From NCBI GenBank assembly GCA_027575765.1, contig JANBPT010000766.1:1-23728 (forward strand): a stretch of 23,728 nucleotides of DNA, read 5' to 3'. Each line of letters starts with the position of its first letter. The first letter of the stretch is position 1. The notes beneath the pieces are model-generated. The model was not told the origin of the DNA. It worked only from the letters and a program-made list of their open reading frames with translations, and made no database searches. The position numbers and the translations under genes were made by a program. The stretch is from Tieghemiomyces parasiticus (Eukaryota > Kickxellomycota > Dimargaritomycetes > Dimargaritales > Dimargaritaceae). This document shows, piece by piece, positions 8,570-17,495 of the stretch.

Positions 8570-10168
8570 CTAGATCACTAAATTATTGACCACCTTTGGT
8601 TTCTCCGAGGCAGCCACGGTATGCTCGACGGGTTTTCCGGGACGATCCACATACTTTTCGTAGTAGTGGATTAGCTCAAAGCCAACTTCGACGGCAATGA
8701 GCAGGATGATACACCATTCAAGGTTAAGAGAGTGTGTTTCGGACAACTGCTCACGGAGGACGGTGGCGAGCTCATTGGCGTAGTCGAGTTTGGTGTTAAG
8801 GACGCGGGTGCGGGGAACAATATCGAGGTTTCGACAGACAGTATCGTAGTAAGCCTCGAGTTGAGGTTTGGTCCAGTAGTACTCAGGGGTATCGAGAAAG
8901 GACTCGGAATGTAGATTAAGCATCATACGAAAGTGAAGGAGCTCGCCGAGTTGCTGGAGAACCTGAGAACGTGACCAGGGGATCTTGTGACCCCGCTGGA
9001 GGATCCGGGGAAGGTTGGCCGTGCTGTGCAGATAACGGTCGAGGAGCTCCTCCAGGACGGCTAGTTTGGCACTACGGGCCACCCCGTGCGAGAAGGCGAG
9101 TTTGGCCAGCAGCGGATCCGGGGAGGGAGCAATGACGATGGTTTCGCCAACCATCCCTGTGGTGGCCGGGGCCGGTCTGCCTTCGGTGCCGCTGGTAGTA
9201 GAGGTTACTGAATGGTGGGCCGATGGGTTCGCCATACGGAAGGGGGCGTCCTCCACTTCGACCTCATCGTACTTGCCCACCTCCGCCCCTGGCGTTGCCT
9301 CAATAATCTCCCGTAGAAACCGTTCCACCTGCGACGTGGTAAGACCCCAGCATACGTATGTACCCGACTGGAAAAGGAAGACTTCTCCATCAGGTGGGAT
9401 GATAGCTACAGCGTCGTCGGGAAACAAGGGAGCGGCCCGGGATCCTGATCCGGTGGGATGGACCTCGGCCTGGTCGAATGGATCTCCGGTTACTGGGTCA
9501 ACGACCGCACCAGCGTTGGACATATCACACCTGGTGTCTGTCACCGCGGGGGCGGAGTGGTTGGAGGACAGAGAGCGTAGTGCTTCCAATCGGTCCCTCT
9601 CTGCCTCGAAGATCGTTCGCAGACGAGGCGTCCCTACTGACGAGTTGCTTGGGGAGGATTGCGCAGCAGCGGCCGGTGATAATGTGGTCCGCACAGCACC
9701 ATCATGGTGTTCGGGGGCCACGGAGGGTGCCCGTAGATGGTACACGTCACTAGTGATAGGTGTGATAGTGAACGTCCGTTGGAGACGGGGTAGTAGGGTT
9801 TCGAAATCATATCGCTCGGCGGTAGTGATGGCGAAACACTTAAGCAGGTCAGTAGGTTTGCTCCCACGGCGGCTGCGTGCTTCTCGGCCGCGTACCGCCG
9901 CCATATCCTCGACCCGACCGCCAGTGGCTGCTACGACACGGCTCACGCTGTTTTTCTTCTTGCCAATGTTTTCGGCCTTCTCTGCGAACTTGGCGGCCGT
10001 ATAGGCACCCGAGAAGTGGTCGGCTCGGCTGGGTGTGGTAGTGGAGTACTGGTAGAACCGTGGTAGAGTGGCCGAAGTATCACGCTGCCACAGACTCACG
10101 AGGAGCTGGCAGGGTCGGGATGCAGGTCTACTGGCCAGGATTCTCCCCGTTTGCAATAGCCGGTTCAT
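8570..10168 (-). CDS. RMD1/RMND1 family (DUF155) mitochondrial inner-membrane protein, Mrx10-like
   Basis: A 532-residue single-exon protein. Residues 1-50 are basic and Ser/Thr-rich with almost no acidic residues, a mitochondrial presequence. DUF155 begins with KCFAITTAERYDFETLLPRL (about 110-129). It resumes with DDAVAIIPPDGEVFLFQSGTYVCWGL (251-276, a classic core motif, with WGL). It then runs through the helical half (LAFSHGVARSAKLAVLEELL, 357-376; IPWSRSQVLQQLGELLHFR, 396-414; TPEYYW). A single membrane segment lies at about 484-503 (EWCIILLIAVEVGFELI), followed by a short basic tail. In animals RMND1, and in yeast Mrx10, such proteins are inner-membrane anchored and support mitochondrial translation. 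Low-complexity insertions at about 146-250 and 308-345 interrupt the domain. The start has G at -3. It is divergent from RRS1 and upstream of the tRNA and TFB1M on the same strand. Confidence 0.92.
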   Translation of the reverse strand: MNRLLQTGRILASRPASRPCQLLVSLWQRDTSATLPRFYQYSTTTPSRADHFSGAYTAAKFAEKAENIGKKKNSVSRVVAATGGRVEDMAAVRGREARSRRGSKPTDLLKCFAITTAERYDFETLLPRLQRTFTITPITSDVYHLRAPSVAPEHHDGAVRTTLSPAAAAQSSPSNSSVGTPRLRTIFEAERDRLEALRSLSSNHSAPAVTDTRCDMSNAGAVVDPVTGDPFDQAEVHPTGSGSRAAPLFPDDAVAIIPPDGEVFLFQSGTYVCWGLTTSQVERFLREIIEATPGAEVGKYDEVEVEDAPFRMANPSAHHSVTSTTSGTEGRPAPATTGMVGETIVIAPSPDPLLAKLAFSHGVARSAKLAVLEELLDRYLHSTANLPRILQRGHKIPWSRSQVLQQLGELLHFRMMLNLHSESFLDTPEYYWTKPQLEAYYDTVCRNLDIVPRTRVLNTKLDYANELATVLREQLSETHSLNLEWCIILLIAVEVGFELIHYYEKYVDRPGKPVEHTVAASEKPKVVNNLVI

Positions 10169-10791
10169 GCCGTATAGTCAATGGGGTCGTTTGAGAGGCG
10201 GTGGAAGGGGAGAGAAGCACACGCCGATAGGAGGCGTCAAATGGAGCACGGCCAAATTAGGGGCTAGCGTATAGGCTGTTCTGATAAAGCGATGGTACGG
10301 TCGATGGTGACAATCGCGGATACTAGAGGGCAATTAGAGTTAGCTACTAGGGAGAGGGACGATACCAGGGCCACTACTGAAAGGTCTAGAGGACTGCTGC
10401 TTGGGTAAACGAGGGAATACAACCAACGCTGATTCCGTGAAGATGGCGTGCTGCTAGCGCTGGTGTGGCTACACTGGTCCAGAGCCCAAGCAGTAAAGTG
10501 CACGTATTGGTGAAATCACGGGTGTAAGTACTGTGGACAAATATGTACATTCTTTTTTTTTCCAGGCTCAACTTTATAGGGGTTGGCGAAATCAAAAAAA
10601 AAACCACGCTCCCCGTGCCTGGTCTTGGGCGCACGGCAAGGTCAGTATCGGATTCCTCCCCGATTCGACAGCTCAAGCTTCTCCGCATGGTCTCGAGCTC
10701 TACGTCTATACCCTACCTAGCCCAACACTGCCAACTATTTTTGCATTTCAACTTCCACCTTGCCCTCTCTCACCCGCGGCACAATTATACC
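10169..10791. promoter_or_regulatory. divergent intergenic promoter region of RMND1-like gene and RRS1
   Basis: 623 bp separate two divergent starts. It holds a T9 run (10553-10561) and an A10 run (10594-10603) 32 nt apart, the kind of poly(dA:dT) tracts that keep fungal promoters nucleosome-poor. The T run followed by CCAG at 10562-10565 also resembles a 3' splice site, so a spliced RRS1 leader is possible. The nearest GTAAGT (10524) would give only a 42-nt intron. The last 60 bp before RRS1 are pyrimidine-rich. Confidence 0.5.
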
Positions 10792-11613
10792 ATGTCACAA
10801 TTCAAGACGACAGAGGTGAAGAAGGTTATTCCTTTGGAATACGACCTAGGCCTGCTCATGGCCTCGGACATTAACCTCCTCAACGACGACCTACTAAGCA
10901 GCGACGACTCGGCCCAGCTGAACCGGTACCTGCGCAAGGTGACGCGGGATGGGGCGCAGCTCCTGATCAACCAGATCTTTGCGCAGCCCACCTCGGTGGT
11001 GGACAACTCAGTGATTGCTCAGCTCCCACCACCGGTCCTAGCCGTCCCCCGCGAGAAGCACATTCCGAAGCCCAAGCTCGCGACGCGTTGGGAGCGGTTC
11101 GCCAAGGCGAAGGGTATCGGGCTCACCAAAAAGTCCCAGATGGTATATGACGAGGCGCGGGGCGAGTACGTGCCGCGCTGGGGCCGCAACGGCATCAACC
11201 AGGGCGAGAAGGACTGGCTCATTGAAGTCAAGGATGGCGACGACCCGTTCGAGGACCAGTACCAGAAGCGCCGCGACGCTAAACGCGAGCGGGTGGCCAC
11301 GAACAAACGCCGCCACCAGCGCAACTTGGAAGAGGCGGCCGCGGCCGACCGGTCCATCGGTGACCCGCGCTCCCTCCGCAAGGCCGAGTTGCAGCGTGCC
11401 CTGCTCACGTCGAAGTCGTCCACCGCGTCGCTCGGCAGGTTCGACCGCCAGCTGGAGGGCGAGACTAAGGCCAAGGGGATCAAACGCAAGTTCAAGCCCA
11501 ATACGGCCGATACCGCCGAGGATAAGGAAGCCACCCTCCGGCTTGCCAAGAAGGCCGTCGACGGTCCCAAGGGCGCCATCAACGTCAAAAAGGCCATCCG
11601 CAAGCTCAAGTAA
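10792..11613 (+). CDS. RRS1: ribosome biogenesis regulatory protein RRS1
   Basis: A 273-residue nucleolar protein. In the known family it works with Rpf2 to bring the 5S RNP (5S rRNA, uL18, uL5) into pre-60S particles. Signature blocks: PLEYDLGLLMASDIN near the N-terminus, the KHIPKPKLATRWERFAKAKG block, then KSQMVYDEARGEYVPRWG and KDWLIEVKDGDDPFED. A Lys/Arg-rich C-terminal half follows, ending KAIRKLK, with nuclear/nucleolar localisation character and predicted coiled helices (KKRRDAKRERV-type). Length and order match fungal Rrs1 orthologues of medium size. The ATG at 10792 has A at -3. The frame is open further upstream, and another in-frame ATG at 10687 would add 35 hydrophobic, pyrimidine-encoded residues; this was judged to be leader. 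Single exon. Confidence 0.95.
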   Translation: MSQFKTTEVKKVIPLEYDLGLLMASDINLLNDDLLSSDDSAQLNRYLRKVTRDGAQLLINQIFAQPTSVVDNSVIAQLPPPVLAVPREKHIPKPKLATRWERFAKAKGIGLTKKSQMVYDEARGEYVPRWGRNGINQGEKDWLIEVKDGDDPFEDQYQKRRDAKRERVATNKRRHQRNLEEAAAADRSIGDPRSLRKAELQRALLTSKSSTASLGRFDRQLEGETKAKGIKRKFKPNTADTAEDKEATLRLAKKAVDGPKGAINVKKAIRKLK

Positions 11614-12600
11614 CCCGGGCCATATTTTACGGGTAGACTCTCCTGGCGCTGTGGCGGTTTCTTCCATGCCTGTCACCTTATCTTTTCCGACCGACTTCGC
11701 CAGATTAGTCTCAGCGCTCCTCTGCGTATCATGTCTGTTTTTCCAGTAATCCACGTATCCTTACCGATGAGCCGAGGTTATCTGTCGGGCGACTGGGGGA
11801 TGAGAAAGGCAGGGGCCTGTCCACCCTAATCTCATTAAAGCACAGTCACCAATGTTGTAGATAAATCATGAAACGCCATGCCTTAATCCGACAGCGTAGC
11901 GGTATCCCTGGTAGGGGAATGGGGGGTAGCAACCTCGGAGACTTACTCCCCTGGCTGACGTTAAGCAGCCGGAACTGCGCCTGACTTTCTAGGATATGTT
12001 AATGGTGCACCTTGCAGTCCCCGCCTTTCCCGGTCGGCGGTCCGTAACCATGGTATAAATCGAATTGGCCATGCCAGACTAGTTCTCCCAACGGCGAATA
12101 TCATGCGAAGTAGGTCTGGGTGAAACCTGACTCGGAATCACGTTCCTGTGAGTAGCCAGTACCCCGCCGGGTACTATCACCCCTAGCCCTGCCCCCCATC
12201 AGAACGCGTGTAATCAGTGAGGGGGACCTTTAGCCACCCTGCATATTCTGTTGATTTCTTGTACATATGCTTGGCTATGGGGCCGTTGGCACGCAACCCG
12301 CGGGGATGCATCCGTCGCCATTCACAATTAGAAACTGTTGCCGCGCACTCTGCAGCTAACAAATAGGTTGCCTTCAATATAGGCAATGGAGGCTTGGCCT
12401 TTATTTCATTCCTACCTTTCAGTCACCCAGGTTCCAGAGTCCGGAGGGCGGCCGATGAGTTGCGCAGGAGGTGCGTGGAGCTAAGGAAATATATTTACGA
12501 GTGTGGCCAATCTGAGTATCAGCCGATCCCGGGGCTCGAGCTGGCCTGAGGTATGCTCGATCGTGGGTGATTCCAGCCGTCATTACGTAGCCAAAGGACT
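11614..12600. other. gene-free stretch downstream of RRS1
   Basis: Contains the RRS1 3' flank. No open frame longer than about 70 codons and no domain, tRNA or clear repeat was seen. Base composition is mixed without the strand bias of the tract further right. A pyrimidine tract ending TTTCAG at about 12421 looks like an isolated 3' splice site but has no convincing partner. Confidence 0.45.
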
Positions 12601-13539
12601 TCGCTAGGAGCCCCCTGGTGGCCCAGTATCTGCCCTGCGCGTTCGTCGGGTTCTGAGTAGAACCATGGTGCTAGACCGCAGCCCTCCCATATCTACCACC
12701 CCTCGCCCGCCAGGGTGGCTATCGGCCAATGGTACCGACGTGACGCTAGGGAGCGGCACATGGACCAGGGCCGAGCACTGGTGGCTGTATGGGTAGATCT
12801 GCCGCCGTGGCCATCCAGGGTCCAATGGCCAAGCGCATCAAATGGTGTATTGTCTAGCAGCAGGGCCGTAGACAGGTCCACCCCCCACCTCCCCTCGTCC
12901 CCTGCGACGCCAGAAGCGGGGAGGGGTAGCGCACAGCCAAGCTTTAGGCCTGAACAGACGGTGCCACCGCCGGAACCCCCCCCCCCCCACCGTCTCTCAC
13001 TCCTTCCTGTCCCCTCGCCTACACCAGCCGAGGGGCTTGTGTGCCTGAACACCCTTTAATATCTGTAATTGCCGCCGTCTCTAACAGCCGCTTGCCAACG
13101 ATAGCCTGCATCGTAATCCACGACACTTCATCAATAATAGCCGGTCCGGGGGGCACTATGTCAACCACACCCCGCCGACGACGTTACTCCCGCTCCGTGT
13201 CGCCCACACGGCTGAGCGTACGCGGATCAGCACTTACGTCCGCCTGGCTCCACCAGCAGGGCCGACCGTTCCTGCCAGACGCCCCCCCCGCCTTACCAAT
13301 ATATCCAGAGGCTGGCTTCTAGCCGCACGTCGCAGACACCAATTGGTCAGCCCGCTCCCAGCGCCCCGCCGATTCACCCAACCAGCCCATCGGGCTTTGC
13401 CATCATGGACACCCACAAAGCCATCGGGATTCTGCTCACCAGGGGCGCAATAGCGCCCGCCTGGCCCTGACTCGCTGCGTTTCGGGTGCCCGATATTGAC
13501 AGCGGAGGAGGCCCACACGATCCACTCATGACCCGTGGT
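12601..13539. other. GC-rich stretch without a recognised gene
   Basis: GC-rich and open in several frames on both strands (none above about 120 codons), but no frame shows a known domain or consistent coding character. It contains a C13 run (12976-12988). A 54-codon ORF at 13158-13322 with a good start context (A at -3) begins with an Arg/Ser-rich segment (RRRRYSRSVSPTR). It is too short and unsupported to call a gene. Confidence 0.4.
12976..12988 (+). repeat. C13 homopolymer run
   Basis: Thirteen consecutive C on the + strand in non-coding DNA. It is one of four G or C runs of 10-13 in the 12.9-20.1 kb part of the window, all outside the called exons. Confidence 0.85.
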
Positions 13540-14389
13540 TCAACCGTACCGCATCCTCTCCTGTCCCGTATCTCCATCACGCCAGTTTAGAGAGACCAGT
13601 GGCCTCGTTGCATTCTATAGGTCGATCGACAGGCCGTATAGCTCTCAACAAAGAAGCAAAGTAGCCCCCCGCGCCCTCTCACGCCTACTATCGCTTTCTA
13701 GACTATGTGCTGTGGCTGGCCCGGCTAAATCTGCATGGAGCCACTCCGGCGGCCCAACCCCTGCTGACCGTATATGCACCTACTCTGTCCTGTCTCCTGG
13801 CACCCAACCATTTCCATTGACACGCTTCATTCCACACCCTCCTCATATCACTTTCTTGTTTCTTCTAGCTTCGTCCGTCCCACATCCTTTGTATCCTGCC
13901 CACCGACTCCGTTACCCGCGACATCGGTTTCTACCGACCTTGTCCCTTTCATACCACCCCAAGCGCTATACCCCACCTTATATCGCCTCGTTCATCTGCA
14001 CACCTCCTCTCCGTCCCTCTACTACTCATACCCCGCCTTTCCTGGCGCTGCCCTGTTTGCGTCGTATCGTGCCTTCACAAATCAGCACCCTGTTTCGAAC
14101 TGATATCTCTTGAAACATCTTGTTTAATTTACCTCCGCGCCCCTGAGCCCGACGACTAGCCACCGCCCCCGCATTGTCTCGTAACATTAATAGTCTGCAC
14201 CCCGATAAAAGGTTCACAGCCCGGGGTTTTCATCCACGACGATAGCCATACGGTGCCCACACATCAACTGTATTTCGGCCCTTCTGTGACGCCATTCTTG
14301 ACCATCGGTTCTGGGTACAGACTCCTCACATCTTCTTGCCTGGCTCGACCCTCGGTATTCCGCTAGTTCCGCCTATCGACACGCCCTGC

Positions 14390-14407
14390 ACCCGCATGCA
14401 TGCGGGT
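14390..14407. repeat. 18-bp perfect palindrome
   Basis: ACCCGCATGCATGCGGGT reads the same on both strands. It could be a dimeric protein-binding site or form a stem. It ends 7 bp before a consensus donor GTAAGT (14415), and its right half recurs at 15811. Confidence 0.8.
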
Positions 14408-14420
14408 CCGTCATGTAAGT
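14397..14420 (+). repeat. duplicated module, copy 1 (TGCATGCGGGT - 7 nt - GTAAGT)
   Basis: The 11-mer TGCATGCGGGT is followed after exactly 7 nt by GTAAGT, as in copy 2 at 15811-15834. The flanks also agree: both are preceded by CCCTGC and followed within a few bases by TCGC. Each copy contains ATG CGG GTN plus two codons ending exactly at the donor. Confidence 0.6.
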
Positions 14421-14643
14421 ATCTTCGCGTGTCCCCTTGACTGACCTCGGTAATCAGTCGGTGAGATAATAATGAGAAGTAAGGAGAAGGGCGCGCTGAT
14501 ATCCCTATCGGTGACGGACGGGGGCGTCAGGGTGAAAGGTTGGCCAGGGCTGAAATAGACTACTATCACTTGCTTGAGGGGGGACGGGGTTGATTACGGT
14601 GCAACCATTTGCCGCGCCAGGCCGTAGCTCGCCACCAGCCTCT

Positions 14644-14654
14644 CCCCCCCCCCC
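14644..14654 (+). repeat. C11 homopolymer run
   Basis: Eleven consecutive C on the + strand within the pyrimidine-biased tract. Confidence 0.85.
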
Positions 14655-15810
14655 GAGGTTTCAGTTACCCATTCGATACGATAGTGTGTTTTCCCTCCCT
14701 AGTTTCCATCGGTGTCTCCGACCGCGCGGCTTTGCCTCTCAGTCTATTTATACCACCAAGACCTGTTCCCCTTCAGGCGATCTCCGTTTATCTTGATGCC
14801 TATCTCTATCCGTTCTATTTCGGTACCCGTCACGCTTGGTGGTCCCGCGTTGTGTCTTCAGGGTAGCCCCATTGATTTTTCGGTCAGGTTGACCACTACT
14901 ACATTTGGATTACCATCGTCATCCGTTATTTTTCGGGCCGGTAGTTACAGCTCCCTCTCGTCTTATTTACTACCTTCGACACCCCGTTATAGTGCCCTGG
15001 CTCGTCCTTCACCTAATTTTATCCGCTTGGCTCCTTATTTAGCACTCATAACGATGAATCATCCGTTGACTCTCTACCTGTCTATTGCCCCGCTCGCCCA
15101 CTGACTCTATCCCATCCTTGATACTGCTTATACCACCCCGCGCAATCAACTGGTTCAACGAGGTTCCAGTAGTCTTAGCTCCCCTCTGTCACCCAGTGTT
15201 CAATCGGTTCCCTATCGGCCGTGGCGTGATTTAGTCCGTAAGTGTGTCTATCTAGCTTGGTCGTGGCGTGCTGCATCGCCTTCATCTGTCCTCAAGTTTG
15301 GTATTTTGTAGCGGATGGGTCGCGCGACGATGACCTCCCATCAGAGACAGGTTTATTCGTCTCGTCGGCCAACCCGTCCCGCGGCAGCTTTATTACAACG
15401 GTCAGAGGTAGGGGGTAGGCTTAATACATAACCCTTCATCGCCGGCACCTGTAAGGGCATCACCTCCCCTCCCGCCTCGAATCGCCCCGCCTTGCTTCGG
15501 CACCGGGCCCCTCCCCCTCGTGGTGCGCAACCTTCACACACGTCAAAAGTCCACTCAAATTACCACCAGTATACTTATACCCTCCTCTCATCCACCCGCC
15601 GGTTACCACCCCTCTCTTCCTACAGGTCTGGCTTGCTGCACAACCCACCTCCCAGCCCCCATATCATACCGCGCATATCGCACAGTACTGTCCTTTTTCG
15701 TCCAGGGCAGTATACCTGCTTCGTGTTCTTTCATTATCGCATCTCGATTAGTCGCACCGCCGATCCTCTCTCTCATCGATTCACACGTGTATCCATCGCC
15801 CCCTGCTCCG

Positions 15811-15834
15811 TGCATGCGGGTATCGAAGGTAAGT
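15811..15834 (+). repeat. duplicated module, copy 2 (TGCATGCGGGT - 7 nt - GTAAGT)
   Basis: Second copy of the module at 14397-14420, with the same 11-mer, the same 7-nt spacing and the same GTAAGT. It encodes ATG CGG GTA TCG AAG followed directly by the donor, so a five-codon first exon in phase 0 is conceivable. Confidence 0.6.
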
Positions 15835-16040
15835 TCGCCAGGCTACTCACCAGTGTGATGCGGTGCGGGCCCGGCCTGCATACACTGCGGTTGCCTAAGG
15901 GTGGGGTAGGTAGTAGCACTTTCCTGTAATTGATGTGCACCATCGGTCGAGCCATTCACTGTTTTGGAGAGTTGGTTCACCTGGCTAAGGTCCATGATTG
16001 ACCCCGGTGTGAGCAATGCTACCAATGTTGCAATAGTATC

Positions 16041-16050
16041 GGGGGGGGGG
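16041..16050 (+). repeat. G10 homopolymer run
   Basis: Ten consecutive G on the + strand, conspicuous inside an otherwise C/T-rich tract. Confidence 0.85.
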
Positions 16051-16569
16051 ATGGACGTCTTTGACGCGATCTAACCTCCAGCTACGCACGTCGCTGGCAA
16101 CCGAGTCTCCCCGCCCTCATATATTGCAACCAACTTTTCGGACGTTTCTTATATATATCCATCTACTGCCGCCATGTACACTTCATTTGATAGGTGGTTG
16201 GTTTTTGTTCCACTTCTAAACACACATCTGATTCATCCTACTAACCCATACCGGCCATGACCCTCGCTCATCTGCATTCTCCCCGTGGCCCACACTCACT
16301 TGTAGTGAGGAACGACATTGCGGTGTGTGTCTCATTCGGCGGCTATTACACCTCCTCACCTTCCTCCTCGCGATCAATCACCCTCCTCCGTACGTACAAT
16401 CGCATTCGCAAACCATCGGCAGGGACTACCGTAGAGTTTTTATTGAAACGCTCTCGCCGCGCGCAGTTTGCGATACTGTTCCCCTCCCTTGTTCCCACGT
16501 ATCGTTCCGCATTCGTGGACCATTTTTCTCAGCCATCATTCCTACCCCAACTATAGGCACTCGTCTGAG

Positions 16570-17243
16570 GTAAGCCATAATCCGATTTTCCCCCGCCCAC
16601 GAGCCGGACTGCACCTTATCTGACTAACCTGGAAGTCACGATCCGGTTTACTGTTAGTTTCACCCCATTCTCATCCTCTCCACCTCATTGGCCATTTGTT
16701 TCACCCTTGACTTTGACGTGCACACCGACACTTCTCCGTCGACCAGGATCCCATTATTCCACCGACCGAGTCTCTGGTTGCGCCGACCCTAACTGACTAT
16801 CGCCCCCAACTATCCACAGTCGGTATCCACAAACCCATATCCTCTGTCTAGCTTCGGTAAGTTACTCAAATTTGACCACCTCAGTGCTTTCTTGAGCCCT
16901 GGTGAGGCTTGTCGCTTGTTCGACTGGCTTTCGAAGCCTAAAGGCTTTTAGATGTCGTTTTGAATTCACTCGGCTTGGCAAGCCACACTGCTTAATCACT
17001 TGCGGACTGGGCCGGAGTTTTCGTTTGCACACACCTGGAGTGGGCTCGAAAGTGGCCCAGGGACAAAGGGACCGGCCATCTGCACTGGTGACAGTGCGGT
17101 TGATCCGCCCGGGTACTGTATACGGCTGGACTGTTATCACCGGCCCCTCTCCACTATTCTTCCCTTCTTATCTCTTTATTGTCAGATGGTAGGGTGTACC
17201 CTAGCCGGGGCTCAATTGACACCGGGCCTTCGGTCCACATGTC
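16570..17243 (+). other. candidate intron-exon-intron-exon chain of a non-coding or leader transcript
   Basis: A donor GAG/GTAAGC at 16570 is followed by a CTAAC branch-point match (16789-16793) and an acceptor CCACAG ending 16819, giving a 250-nt intron. A 37-nt exon (16820-16856) ends in a donor GTAAGT at 16857. The pyrimidine-rich acceptor TTATTGTCAG ends at 17185. The next exon, 17186-17243, runs to a consensus GTGAGT. The elements are in correct order and spacing for one spliced RNA. They carry no long reading frame, so this looks like leader or lncRNA. Based on signal reading alone. Confidence 0.3.
16926..16984 (+). repeat. cluster of GGCTT/AAGCC hairpins
   Basis: GGCTT-TCG-AAGCC (16926-16938) overlaps AAGCC-TAAA-GGCTT (16934-16947), and GGCTT-GGC-AAGCC follows at 16972-16984. 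The first two are mutually exclusive foldings sharing the same arm. The cluster lies within the candidate intron 16857-17185. Confidence 0.55.
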
Positions 17244-17477
17244 GTGAGTAACCTCGGTTTCACTCCCTCCTGGGGTGCTCTTCCCCGCTCCCGGTAGTTT
17301 GAGTGTCTGACTGACCGAGCGGGCGGATGGCCAGATGGTTGGGGTGGTGGGCTCGGCCGGGATCCGAAGTCCTTTATTTTTGACTTGGCTGGTAGGGTAA
17401 GGCTAGGCTTTTCGGTTGTCACTCCTGCCACGTCATCCTGCTACTTATCTTCCACATAGGACAATAGGGTGTGGCTC

Positions 17478-17495
17478 TGTGGCGACAGCGCCACA
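17478..17495 (+). repeat. 7-bp stem-loop
   Basis: TGTGGCG, a four-base loop ACAG, then CGCCACA form a perfect GC-rich hairpin. No downstream T-run marks it as a terminator, and no function is evident. Confidence 0.5.

Noticed and set aside
9066..10004. 312-codon open frame on the + strand opposite the RMND1-like gene
   Set aside because: Antisense shadow created by GC-rich codon use in the minus-strand gene; no motif recognised.
11038..11754. 238-codon minus-strand open frame opposite RRS1
   Set aside because: RRS1 on the + strand has unmistakable family motifs across this region; the antisense frame is an artefact of codon bias.
13535..14113. 192-codon open frame on the + strand
   Set aside because: It begins with GTG rather than ATG, lies in C/T-rich DNA where stop codons are rare, overlaps another open frame, and encodes Pro/Leu/Ser-rich low-complexity sequence without a domain.
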